DNA of 64,000 nucleotides from Aerococcus christensenii. GTDB lineage: Bacteria; Bacillota; Bacilli; Lactobacillales; Aerococcaceae. The stretch lies in NCBI RefSeq assembly GCF_001543105.1, contig NZ_CP014159.1, positions 372,001 to 436,000 of the forward strand. Direction: 5' to 3'. A model generated the notes under the pieces. The model was not told the DNA's origin and did not search any database. It saw nothing but the letters and a program-made list of their open reading frames with translations. The position numbers were made by a program, and so were the translations under genes. Below, piece by piece: positions 43,518 through 52,397 of this stretch (position 1 is the stretch's first letter; each line of letters opens with the position of its first letter).

Positions 43518-44616
43518 TCATCAATATAATAAACTTGCGCCGACTTCAAATTCTTTCTGAAATCAGCCCAGGAGTAATCAGGATCCTCTTTAGACCCCTT
43601 CCCTGTTAAAGGTTGTTGTTGGAGTCCATACAAAGGAGATTCATTCAGACGTAAACCTGAAATTTGGCCAGAGTTATCCGTTGCACTGACCGTAATGATT
43701 GTCTCTTCGCCCTCGTAGACATGAATTTGCGTGATATTTCCGTTCTGTTGTACGTAAGGTTGACTGCCAGGGGCTGTGGAAGAGACCGTCACCGTCACTT
43801 CTGGAGTGACCGTATCTACCGCTCCATTCCGTGATCGCGTCATTCCTCTCACAGGAGTTCCTAAAGGCATAAACGCCGAACGCTCTTCCCTCTTTTCTTC
43901 GTGTAAATCAATTGAAGAAAGACTTCTTTGTGTTCGCCTGGACCGATTTGTAGAAGTTGCAGGCTCTTCTTTGGGAGAAGATAGGCTGTGCGTATTTTGA
44001 GACTTTGGAGAATCTTCAAGGCCTTTAGAAGACGTCTTTTCAACTTTACCCTCTACGGCTTGTACAGACGTAATAGCCGGGAGAGGGACCTCCTTCAAGG
44101 CTTGAAGCTTAGCTACAAGCATCTCCTTCTCTGGACCATCTGCGAGCAAAGTCACCGCTTGATTCGCCTTTTGTTTAGCGGTCAGAACGGCTTGCCACAA
44201 TTCTTTCAAGTACTGGTGTTCCTCTTTTGTAATTTTGTGATCTGATTGGCTTTGCTCTACAGCTTCTAGGAAGATTTGATAAGCTAGCTGCGCTTGCTTC
44301 ACTTCTTCTAAGAGAGAGGAATTCACGAGTGGTTTAGGTGCAGACACTTGTTTTTTGGAAGAGACTTCCTTCGAAAGAGGAATGACTTCTTGAGTGCCCT
44401 TTTTTCTTCAAGAGGTAAAATCTCTGAAGAAACTCCCCCTTCAGAGACTGAACGATCGACTCCTTCTGCATGAACAAGGGAAGATTCACTAGCAAATAAG
44501 AGCCCTGAAGCTATAGCTACAGAAGCGACACCAACGCTTAACTTCCGGATGCCATAATAAGTCATCTTCTCCCCTTTCTTTTTCTCTTTCATCAACTTGT
44601 TTTTTGTACTAAACAT
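43475..44616 (-). pseudogene. YSIRK-type surface protein, frameshifted and truncated
   Basis: Starts at 44616 behind GGGAGG. The first 90 codons carry a YSIRK-G/S signal (YGIRKLSVGVASVAIASGLL) and a signal-peptidase site after VHAE. At a six-A run (44400-44405) the frame is lost; one more A would continue it as EEKKGTQEVIPLSKEV into the 290-codon second part. That part has a helical region (LEEVKQAQLAYQIFLEAVEQ), a Ser/Thr-rich linker and a beta-rich segment (VTPEVTVTVSSTAPGSQPYV). It stops early with no LPXTG anchor. Intact proteins of this group are usually much longer, so the 3' part has been deleted. Confidence 0.82.
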
Positions 44617-44846
44617 TTCTTCATCCTCCCTATGCATGCATTACGAAAACATTCTTGTCCTTTGCAACAATTGCTTTTCCTACATACTCAGAATAAAACA
44701 CTCTTCTTTTCCTTTCTATGCCTGCTTTTTGTACTTTACACTTCTTTTTTTTGAGCGGGTTGTCCCTTTAATTTTTGTTTTGAGAATAATTTGAAATTCT
44801 GTGTTTTTAATGAAAGAGGAACAAAGAAGGCCAACCCTATAAAATA

Positions 44847-44878
44847 AAAAAGCCGCTCTTTGTATAAAAAGAGCAGCA
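44847..44878 (-). terminator. Terminator downstream of the regulator-like remnant
   Basis: GCTGCTCTTTTT / AAAGAGCGGC hairpin followed by a T run on the minus strand. Confidence 0.75.
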
Positions 44879-44911
44879 AACTATGGATACTAATAAGATA
44901 GTCTTCGTCGC

Positions 44912-45295
44912 TTAAGAAGACGCCACAAGGTGATCCATATCTTCCAATAATTGATTGAGTATTTGTTTATTTGACATAGTGGTAATCACATGGCAAACTG
45001 CACCTTTAACAAGAGGCATATGAGCGCTTAAAAGCACAATATCATAGTCACAATTCGTTTCCGCAAAATTAATCACCCGTGAACAAGTTTCAATCATCGC
45101 TTTATTTCTCAGCATCTCTTGGAGAGCATTCTTATACTTCTCGTCGAAGGCATAATTCCCTGTATAGACCAAAATCTTAACTGGACGTACAAGACAAGGA
45201 AGTTCCTGAATAAGATTAGGCCAAAGAGAAAGCAACTTAAACAAATACTTGACGCTCCTTTCTTTTGAAGAGTATTGAAGAAGGAATTCCCCTTC
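44912..45295 (-). pseudogene. C-terminal remnant, possibly of an Mga-like regulator
   Basis: A frame open from a TAA upstream of 45295 to the stop at 44912. The only start codon is a poor TTG at 45244. The sequence has an alternating strand-helix pattern with VRPVKILVYTGNYAFDEKY and CDYDIVLLSAHMPLVKG, like the EIIB-type domain at the C-terminus of Mga/PRD regulators. Mga-type genes commonly lie beside surface-protein genes, as here. The DNA-binding part is missing. The identification is tentative. Confidence 0.4.
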
Positions 45296-45475
45296 TTATG
45301 CGATTCAATTTCCACTTTCTACTCAAGAACTTGAAGACAAAATGAGTAATTGTGTAAGATGGAGAGAATCTCATCTTTATATGGGTATACTATACCTTAT
45401 CGTTTTTATTTCATAAAATTCTCACCCAGAGAGTAAGAGATTGAGGAGCCCATCAAGTATGAAAAAATCCTGTGC

Positions 45476-46294
45476 CTACTGATCAAATAGAGAACCTAAG
45501 TGGATAAGCTCTATTTCTTGATTATCACTACTCTTCTGCACGCGAATCAGTGAGCGATAAGTAATCGGAAGTTTTCTCTCATGAACATCAGATTCGGCAA
45601 ATACCACAGCCCCGACAACTTCACACTCGAATTCTTTCACCAGACTATGCATTCCCTTCATGGTTCCTCCAACATTCATATAGTCATCTACAATCAAAAT
45701 ATTTTGATGGCGGGATAAACTATTTTTAGTGAGTCCCATTTTTTTTACTTGATTATTATTTCCAGCCACATAAGTGACCGAAACCGTAGAGCCTTCTGTT
45801 AATTTGGCTTCTCTTTGAACGACAACAAAAGGCACATTTAAAGCGTAGGCCACTGCTTGCGCTAAAGGAATTCCCTTCGTGGCCATTGTCATGATCACAT
45901 CAATTTCTTGATTAAAGTAAGCAGAGGCAATAATCGTTCCAATCTTCCTTAAATCTTCAGGATTCCCTAAAATATCGGAAAAATAAAAATAGCCGCCGGG
46001 CAAAATACGTTGATTATCACTCAAGCGGAGCGCTAATTGCTCCATATATTTTCTAGATTGATCTTCGGCTAGTCTCGGACGAAAGACTACTCCTCCCGAA
46101 GCTCCAGCAAGGGTTTCTACTTTTCCAATGCCGGCTTGTTTAAATTGATCTGCAATAATGCCTATGTCCTCAGATATCGAAGATTTCGCTGCATTATATG
46201 CTTTTCCAAAAAATGGCAAAGGAATCGTCGTATACGGGTGATTGAGTAAGTAATGCGTCATATCGACTAATCGATGACTGCGCTTCATTTTCAT
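45476..46294 (-). CDS. purR: Purine operon repressor PurR
   Basis: A 272-residue regulator: an N-terminal winged helix (RSHRLVDMTHYLLNHPYTTI ... SSISEDIGIIA) and a phosphoribosyltransferase-type domain with the PRPP motif ILIVDDYMNVGGTM near residue 203. PRPP relieves repression of purine genes. Ribosome site AAGGAG before the ATG. A PurBox-like sequence lies upstream, which suggests autoregulation. In Bacillus this gene directly follows ispE; here adcCB and an MFS gene intervene. Confidence 0.93.
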   Translation of the reverse strand: MKMKRSHRLVDMTHYLLNHPYTTIPLPFFGKAYNAAKSSISEDIGIIADQFKQAGIGKVETLAGASGGVVFRPRLAEDQSRKYMEQLALRLSDNQRILPGGYFYFSDILGNPEDLRKIGTIIASAYFNQEIDVIMTMATKGIPLAQAVAYALNVPFVVVQREAKLTEGSTVSVTYVAGNNNQVKKMGLTKNSLSRHQNILIVDDYMNVGGTMKGMHSLVKEFECEVVGAVVFAESDVHERKLPITYRSLIRVQKSSDNQEIELIHLGSLFDQ

Positions 46295-46325
46295 AAGTCA
46301 AACTCCTTCAGTTATTGCTTTTTTT

Positions 46326-46381
46326 ATTATAGGGGAAATCTCCTAGAAATCAATAGTGCCGGCTTGAAATTGTTCGTTTCT
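46326..46381 (-). promoter_or_regulatory. purR promoter with PurBox-like site
   Basis: A TATAAT -10 box (46326-46331) and, upstream, AGAAACGAACAAT (46369-46381), which matches the PurBox consensus AWWWCCGAACWWT at 11 of 13 positions. Confidence 0.45.
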
Positions 46382-46454
46382 CTTACAAAAAAGATTTCCC
46401 TCTTAGGGGGTTCCTCCTAGTTTTGATGAAAGAAATGACTTTTTACAGTCATTT

Positions 46455-47258
46455 TTAGAATGATTTCATGATGCTGAGCCCAATACTTTCTAAAGCAAAC
46501 AAACCCACAAAAAGGGCTGCAATCGTTGCTCCAGGGGGCGTATCAAAGGTATAGGATAAAACCAGTCCACCTAACATCCCTATCAAACTAATGCCAACTG
46601 CTAACAGAATAACGCCATTAAAGCTTTTCATTAATCGCATGGCAATGGCAGCGGGCATGATTAAGATAGAGGAGACTAACAAAGTCCCTGCAATAGGCAT
46701 CATAATGGCAATCGCCAATCCTGTAACAATGGAGAGACTCATGGAGATCAATTGCGTTGGCAAACCAGAAGTATAAGCAATATCTTCATCAAAGGCATCC
46801 ACATACAAAATCCGTTTCAAAACAAGATAACTCAGCAAGACGAGAATAGCGAGTACGATTAATAATTTGACTTGAAGGTTACTTACTGTCACAATCGATC
46901 CAAATAAGTAAGACTCAATACTATTGGCAGACTCCACGCGAGACATGAGGAGAAGGGCAAGGGCCATCCCTCCAGACATCAACATGGCGATAGAGATGTC
47001 GGAATAATGACTATAAACTTTCCGCAAGTATTCGAGTAAAATAGCTGCCACACACACGACACCAATCGTAGTGAGTAAAGGATCGATCTCTAATAAGAAT
47101 CCCAAAGCCACCCCCGCTAAAGAAATATGCGACAGCGTATCTGACATTAGGGATTGCTTGCGTAAAACTAATAATAACCCTAAAACTGGAGCAAAACAAG
47201 CGATGGCTCCACACGCAATAAAGGCGCGAATCATGAATTCATACTGAAACATCGCCAT
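46455..47258 (-). CDS. adcB: Zinc ABC transporter permease
   Basis: A 267-residue membrane protein of the ZnuB/TroC family with about eight helices. Characteristic segments are [23 protein letters not shown] ([18 protein letters not shown], residues 34-51) and [15 protein letters not shown]. It pairs with the ATPase whose end it overlaps. Ribosome site GAGGAGG lies in the upstream gene. The solute-binding protein AdcA is not in the window. Confidence 0.87.
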   Translation of the reverse strand: MAMFQYEFMIRAFIACGAIACFAPVLGLLLVLRKQSLMSDTLSHISLAGVALGFLLEIDPLLTTIGVVCVAAILLEYLRKVYSHYSDISIAMLMSGGMALALLLMSRVESANSIESYLFGSIVTVSNLQVKLLIVLAILVLLSYLVLKRILYVDAFDEDIAYTSGLPTQLISMSLSIVTGLAIAIMMPIAGTLLVSSILIMPAAIAMRLMKSFNGVILLAVGISLIGMLGGLVLSYTFDTPPGATIAALFVGLFALESIGLSIMKSF

Positions 47259-47911
47259 GGCGATCCCTCCTCTCGCGTTAGATGGATATGTTTATCAAAA
47301 TATTCTTCTAGTTGAATATCTTCATGGGTAACCATTAAAATAGCTTTTCCGTGCTTATGCGTATTATGTTTTAGCAAGCGATAAAAATCTTCTCTCGATT
47401 GTTTATCCATACCTGTTGTAGGCTCATCCAAAACAAAAAGATCAGGGTCTGTCGCAAACACACGAGCCAAACAAATTCTCTGCTTTTGACCGCCAGACAG
47501 TTCTCCAATTTTTTTGTAGGCTTGTTCTAACATACCCACCGATTCTAAAGCTTTCTTCACATGCTCATGATCCTCTGGCGTTAACCGCTTAAACCAGCGT
47601 CCTTGTTGATAACGTCCCGATTGAACAAATTCATAAACTGTAGAAGGAAAACCTGCATTAAAACTCGCCACCATTTGTGGAACATACCCTATCTGGAGGA
47701 AAGTGCCGGATACGTTTGTTTTAGAAATCTTAACTGTTCCCACGTCCGGTTTCAATAGGCCTAAAACATTCTTAAGCAGCGTTGATTTTGCTGCTCCGTT
47801 CTCTCCTGTGAGAATCACAAACTCTCCCGGATCAACGGTAAAGGTTATGTGATTCAACACCGGTTCACTGCCATAAGAAAATCGAAGATTCTCTACTTCA
47901 ATATAGTGCAT
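47231..47911 (-). CDS. adcC: Zinc ABC transporter ATPase
   Basis: A 226-residue ABC ATPase. Walker A is the variant GENGAAKST (second Gly replaced by Ala), which is also found in streptococcal AdcC. Signature [13 protein letters not shown], Walker [13 protein letters not shown] and the switch His in MVTHED are normal. ATG at 47911 follows AAAGGAG. It is the first gene of a two-gene operon under a Zur-like operator (47960-47980). Confidence 0.88.
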   Translation of the reverse strand: MHYIEVENLRFSYGSEPVLNHITFTVDPGEFVILTGENGAAKSTLLKNVLGLLKPDVGTVKISKTNVSGTFLQIGYVPQMVASFNAGFPSTVYEFVQSGRYQQGRWFKRLTPEDHEHVKKALESVGMLEQAYKKIGELSGGQKQRICLARVFATDPDLFVLDEPTTGMDKQSREDFYRLLKHNTHKHGKAILMVTHEDIQLEEYFDKHIHLTREEGSPWRCFSMNS

Positions 47912-47959
47912 GGACTCAACTCCTTTCATTTTCTTCATTATAAGGCACCAATAAAGTGC

Positions 47960-47980
47960 AAATCGTAAAGCTTACGATTA
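47960..47980 (-). promoter_or_regulatory. Zur-like zinc operator before adcCB
   Basis: AAATCGTAA AGC TTACGATTA: two inverted 9-base arms (one mismatch at the outer end) around 3 bases. It has the form of the Zur box known from Bacillus (AAATCGTAATnATTACGATTT). It lies directly downstream of the -10 box, where bound repressor would block transcription when zinc is plentiful. Confidence 0.75.
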
Positions 47981-48009
47981 ACTATAGCATACTTTCTATT
48001 TCACCACAA
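47981..48009 (-). promoter_or_regulatory. adcCB promoter
   Basis: Minus strand TTGTGG (48004-48009), 17 bases, TATAGT (47981-47986), abutting the Zur-like operator. Confidence 0.6.
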
Positions 48010-48203
48010 GATCCCAGCAATAGATTCCTTCAATCACTTCTCTTATTCACCCTTAATAAGAATGGGCACTTCCCTATCTTCTCTTACAAAGTTACTCAAC
48101 TCCTCCTTCATTCTTCCAATTTCATATTTTTGGTGTTCTTAGCTATCAGCTATGATACAATGGCAGACAGAACATGACTCAATAATAAAGGAGATTAAAC
48201 ATC

Positions 48204-49398
48204 ATGCGGACGCATCAAGCGACTTACGAAACCACTATGAAGGCAAGCTTCCTCGCTTATATCGTTCAAGGAATCGTGAATAACTTCACGCCTCTTCTGT
48301 TTATTGCCTTTAATCAACATTACGGCATTCCTTTGGAGCAAATTACCCTCTTAATTACTGTGAACTTTACCCTCCAATTAATAATGGACATTGGCTCGAC
48401 TGCCTTTGTTACACGAATTGGCTATCGCGCTTCCTTATTACTAGCAAACAACATGGCTGCAATAGGCATGGTCCTTCTCGCCATTCTCCCAAATTTCCTA
48501 TCTAACACTTATCTCGGAATTCTGATTGTCTCCTGCTTCTATTCCATTGGTGGCGAGCTCAACGAAGTTATCGTGAGTCCTCTCGTGGAAACCACGCCAT
48601 CGAAAAATAAGAAACAAGCCATGAGTCTGCTCCATTCCTTCTATTGTTGGGGATACGTCGGAGTCGTCCTTCTCTCTACCTTCTTCATGGCAGTCTTTGG
48701 TACGGAATTTTGGCCAATCCTCGCTATACTTTGGTCACTGGTTCCTCTCGTGAATGCCTATCTCTTTACCTTTGTTCCAATCGCTCCACTTATTCCAGAA
48801 GGTGAACTCGGTCTCTCTTTCAAAGAACTCCTCAGTCGGAAAATGTTCTATATTCTCTTCATTATGATGTTCGCAGCAGGAGCAAGTGAAATTGCCGTTG
48901 CTCAGTGGGCGAGTCTCTTTGCAGAAAAAGGATTGGACATTTCAAAAACGCTTGGTGACCTCTGTGGTCCAATGATTTTCGCTCTCTTCATGGGGACCTC
49001 TCGTCTCTTCTACGGAAAATATGGAAACAAGATCGACTTCGACAAGTATATGCTAGCTAGTGCTTCTCTATGTATCCCGAGTTACCTGCTCATCGGTCTT
49101 GTCCCACACCCTCTAGTCGGTTTGTTAGGCTGTGCCCTTTGTGGATTCTCAGTCGGTATTTTCTGGTCAGGGACCTATAGCACATCCGCATCTGTTATCC
49201 CTAATGGTGGAACTCTTCTCTTTGCCTCTTAGCTCTTGCAGGAGATATCGATGGCTTCATGACAGCCAAAATAGGGGGAGTCTGCGCTTCGGACTTCTTT
49301 GTGCCATCATCTTTCCAACTATTATCTTGAGCTTGTTACTCATTATCCACCACGACAAAGTAAAACGTGCCAAGACTCTATTCGAATCAAACGTTTAA
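48204..49398 (+). pseudogene. MFS transporter with two frameshifts near the 3' end
   Basis: The first 342 codons give a major-facilitator protein with about ten helices (start MRTHQATYETTMKASFLAYI), of the sugar/fucose-permease-like type. It stops at 49232. The missing C-terminus is present but in two other frames: LLALAGDIDGFMTAKIGG, then from the five-G run near 49276 SLRFGLLCAIIFPTIILSLL to the stop at 49398. Two single-base losses explain this, one near 49228 and one in the G run. A complete protein would have about 397 residues. Either a pseudogene or sequence errors. Confidence 0.75.
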
Positions 49399-49447
49399 AT
49401 AAGCCAGTCCTCATCACTTGAAAAATCAAATTTTGGATACAAATAAT

Positions 49448-49479
49448 AAAAAGGCGGTCCTTTGTGAGCCGCCTTTTTC
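49448..49479. terminator. Bidirectional terminator, MFS gene / ispE
   Basis: AAAAAGGCGG / CCGCCTTTTT with an 11-base loop between convergent genes. Confidence 0.85.
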
Positions 49480-49527
49480 CATTCGTCAAATTTCTAGTCA
49501 CTAGCATTCGCGTCTTGTAATTGCTCC

Positions 49528-50400
49528 TTAAAGAAGCACACGGTCTTCTTGACTTAATTGACTAATGTAAACTTCTCTACAAAATCCCTTCAATGCATTG
49601 TAAAGATTTTTCGCCTTCCGTTGAGTTTTGGCAAAACCGATAACGGTAGCGCCGCTTCCTGTCATGGTTACCCCTAAGGCGCCAAATTTTATCATTTTTT
49701 GCTTTAAAATCTTTAATTGAGGATATTGATTAAAAGTGACTGCCTCTAAATCATTTCCTATCTGGTTAAACAAAGCTTCTTCGTTTTCGGATTGAATAGC
49801 CTTAACCACCTCTGGCGTACGGAACGAAGAAAGAGGGCGCATCTTTTTCCACAATTTTAACATTTTAGTGGTTGAAACAGAGATCGGAGGCTTAATAAGA
49901 ACCACCCAGTAAGAAGGGATATTCCCCAAACGCTTGATTTGATCTCCTCTTCCCCAAATATGACAAGTTCCTCCGAGCAAACAATACGGAGCGTCCTCGT
50001 CAATACTTAAAGCTAAAACAATTAAGTCTTCTTGGGAGAGATTTAATTGCCACAAGCGATTCAATCCTCTTAGAACAGCTGCGGCATCACTCGATCCCCC
50101 ACCTAAACCCGCAGATACAGGGATATTCTTTTGAATGGTGACTCTTAATCCTTTCTTATATTCTGCTTTTTTCATCATTTGATATGCCGCTTGGTAAGCA
50201 TAGTTTCGCCAATCTTCCGGCAAAAAACTTCGTGTAGTTTCCACAATTAATTGAGGCGTCGGAATCTCTTCTATGATCACTTCATCCGTGAGTGTTAGTG
50301 ATGTCATTACCATATCAAAAGTCAATTGATCCTTGTCTATCTCATAATTCAAGTCCTGAGATAAATTAATTTTAGCAGGTGCTCTTTCAATAATTAGCAT
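49528..50400 (-). CDS. ispE: 4-diphosphocytidyl-2-C-methyl-D-erythritol kinase
   Basis: A 290-residue GHMP kinase of the MEP isoprenoid pathway. Start MLIIERAPAKINLSQDL and the ATP loop PVSAGLGGGSSDAAAVLRGL are characteristic, as are GTCHIWGRGDQIK and MTGSGATVIGF near the end. Most Lactobacillales use the mevalonate route, and lone ispE-like genes often persist in them, so the presence of IspE does not prove a MEP pathway. It follows veg, as in Bacillus. Confidence 0.92.
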   Translation of the reverse strand: MLIIERAPAKINLSQDLNYEIDKDQLTFDMVMTSLTLTDEVIIEEIPTPQLIVETTRSFLPEDWRNYAYQAAYQMMKKAEYKKGLRVTIQKNIPVSAGLGGGSSDAAAVLRGLNRLWQLNLSQEDLIVLALSIDEDAPYCLLGGTCHIWGRGDQIKRLGNIPSYWVVLIKPPISVSTTKMLKLWKKMRPLSSFRTPEVVKAIQSENEEALFNQIGNDLEAVTFNQYPQLKILKQKMIKFGALGVTMTGSGATVIGFAKTQRKAKNLYNALKGFCREVYISQLSQEDRVLL

Positions 50401-50495
50401 TCAATCCCTCCTTCCTTCATTTTTAATCTTTCATCCTTTAACCTAAATACTGACACATCACTTTCTTTTACAAGACTCTTCCTCACTAGAAAATA

Positions 50496-50541
50496 AAAAA
50501 GTGCCAACGCCATCTTTCTGTCTGATGGACGTTAGCACTTT
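50496..50541 (-). terminator. veg terminator
   Basis: AAAGTGCTAACGTCCATC / GATGGCGTTGGCACTTTTTT hairpin with a long stem (a few G-T pairs) and T run on the minus strand. Confidence 0.8.
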
Positions 50542-50545
50542 GAGC

Positions 50546-50785
50546 TTAAGCTTCCAAAAACGCAATTTCTATAGATTCTGTCAACAAATCTGCATAGGAA
50601 TAACAAACCCGTTCGAATTGATTTTCTTCTTGATCTAATTCCACGACAAAAACAGCCGGGAAAATATTACTTAAAATACCATGCCTTGTGGTTATTCTCT
50701 TTCGTCCTGTTTGCTGTGTGACTTGAATCGGTTTGCCAATATTTTTTTCTAGCCCTCGTTTAATTTCTTGTAAATCTTGTGGCAT
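50546..50785 (-). CDS. veg: Veg protein
   Basis: A 79-residue protein matching Veg of Bacillus (86 residues): MPQDLQEIKRGLEKNIGKPI, HGILSNIFPAVFVVELDQEE, ERVCYSYADLLTESIEIAF. It is an SH3-like protein linked to biofilm formation in Bacillus. The ATG at 50785 follows AGAGGTGAGGG; a longer reading from 50821 has no ribosome site. Located between ksgA and ispE, the conserved position. Confidence 0.92.
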   Translation of the reverse strand: MPQDLQEIKRGLEKNIGKPIQVTQQTGRKRITTRHGILSNIFPAVFVVELDQEENQFERVCYSYADLLTESIEIAFLEA

Positions 50786-50926
50786 ACCCTCACCTCTTAA
50801 CTTCCTTATTCTAACATACATCAGAACTTTTTACAATACCACTATCGAATTTGAATGTCAACCCCTTTTTATATATTTCATTGAATACTCATACTGGCGA
50901 TGGGAGGGTCACCTCTTCAAAGAAAT

Positions 50927-51829
50927 CTAACCGTTCGAAATCTGAGGGATAAGCCCTTCTTGATTGAGAGCCTTTTCCAAACGCGCAAAATCTGCCAAAT
51001 CAAATTTCTCAGCGCGAATCTTAGGATCGATGGTACACCTCTCCAAAGCACGCATCAACCGTTCTTCTACTTGATCTCGTCCGCTGAAAAAGCGTTTCAA
51101 ATTATTCCACAGTGTTTTACGCCGTTGCTGGAAACATGCTTGCACCCATTTGAAGAAAAAATCTGGATTGACTAATTCTACAGGAGGTTCTTTTCTTGCT
51201 TTCAAGTAAAGAACAGCTGAGTCCACTTTGGGTTGAGGTTTAAAAGCCGTGTGAGGGACTTTGAGGGCAATCTCTGCTTGTCCATAATAATCCATAACCA
51301 CCGTAATGGCACCATAAGCCTTGGTACCTGATGAAGCTGTTAAGCGTTCTGCTACTTCATACTGCATCATTAAAGCATAGGCTTCAATAGGAAGTTGTGC
51401 TTCTAACAAGTGAAAGAGAATAGGAGTCGTTATGTAGTAAGGGAGGTTGGCGACAACCACTAGCCGTTGAGAATCTGGAAAATAGTCAGCTACTTCTTGT
51501 TGAAGATCTACTTTTAGAATATCTTGAGGAACGATTGTTAGATTCTCATAGTGCCCTAATTCCGCTTCTAGTACAGGAAGCATCCGTTGGTCCAATTCAA
51601 AGCTAACCACCCGTCGTGCACGTTCTGCTAAAAATTCTGTCAAAGCCCCAATTCCCGGACCTATCTCGATCACATCTGTCTGTTTATCCACTTCAGCAAC
51701 ATGAACCATGTCTTCTAGGACTTGAGGATCCATTAAAAAATTCTGACCTAAACTTTTCTTAGCCTGTAATTGATAGTGTTTTAAAATTTCACTGGTTCGT
51801 TTAGGCGCTGCTATCCATTCTTTACGCAT
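50927..51829 (-). CDS. rsmA: 16S rRNA (adenine1518-N6/adenine1519-N6)-dimethyltransferase
   Basis: A 300-residue SAM-dependent enzyme (KsgA) that dimethylates two adenines in helix 45 of 16S rRNA. SAM motif EIGPGIGALTE, catalytic motif ANLPYYITTP, and the C-terminal CFQQRRKTLWNNL are seen. ATG at 51829 follows AAAGGAG; the in-frame ATG five codons upstream lies before it. It overlaps the rnmV stop by 8 bases. Confidence 0.95.
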   Translation of the reverse strand: MRKEWIAAPKRTSEILKHYQLQAKKSLGQNFLMDPQVLEDMVHVAEVDKQTDVIEIGPGIGALTEFLAERARRVVSFELDQRMLPVLEAELGHYENLTIVPQDILKVDLQQEVADYFPDSQRLVVVANLPYYITTPILFHLLEAQLPIEAYALMMQYEVAERLTASSGTKAYGAITVVMDYYGQAEIALKVPHTAFKPQPKVDSAVLYLKARKEPPVELVNPDFFFKWVQACFQQRRKTLWNNLKRFFSGRDQVEERLMRALERCTIDPKIRAEKFDLADFARLEKALNQEGLIPQISNG

Positions 51830-52397
51830 GAGAACTCCTTTCATAAGCTTGCATCACTTGACACACCTTGTCATAGGGAATACCAAAAGCATTTAATCGT
51901 TTTCCCAACTGTTTGCCGCTAACATGTCCCAATTTCAAGGACTGACTCAGGTATTCTCTCCGCTGGCTAGAGGAAGGCTGTCCTATCAACCCTAAAGCCA
52001 TCAGTTGACTGGGGCGAATCTTTTCCTTAGTGGAATCCTCTTCAACAACTTCATACACTGCTTGCAAAGCCTCATCAATCGCTTGAAAATTAGCATGCTC
52101 CACACCCAAACTCCCCTTGTGTTTCGGCTTAGCAGCTTCACGATCCAAAAAAGCCTGCTGAACACCAGGGACAGCTTCAACGATGGTTTGTCGAATGAGT
52201 TGGCCAGAAATATCTGGATCAGTAAATACAATCACTCCCCTAAGGGCTTGTGCTTGACGAATCGCTTCTAAAGTCTCTGGACTTAAAGCAGACCCATTTG
52301 TTTCAATGGTATCTACTTGGTAATACTGACGTAAGCGCTGAGTGTCATCCTTGCCCTCAACAACGAGGACTTGATGAATTTTGGGCTTTTTACACAT
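51822..52397 (-). CDS. rnmV: Ribonuclease M5
   Basis: A 191-residue Toprim-domain nuclease that matures 5S rRNA. Toprim motifs are VVEGKDDTQRL (Glu) and VIVFTDPDISGQ (DxD); GSLGVEHA is typical. The second half is the DUF4093 region. Overlaps tatD by 8 bases and rsmA by 8 bases, so the three genes are translated as a unit. Confidence 0.95.
   Translation of the reverse strand: MCKKPKIHQVLVVEGKDDTQRLRQYYQVDTIETNGSALSPETLEAIRQAQALRGVIVFTDPDISGQLIRQTIVEAVPGVQQAFLDREAAKPKHKGSLGVEHANFQAIDEALQAVYEVVEEDSTKEKIRPSQLMALGLIGQPSSSQRREYLSQSLKLGHVSGKQLGKRLNAFGIPYDKVCQVMQAYERSSHA

Noticed and set aside
45109-45315. A 68-codon frame with ATG over the regulator-like remnant
   Set aside because: It is Cys/Leu-rich and runs in a different frame from the more protein-like segment at 44912-45295, which has regular strand-helix alternation.
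50601-50930. An RNA gene in the region around the veg start
   Set aside because: The gap upstream of veg is under 150 bases and shows no conserved structure beyond ordinary promoter-like sequence.
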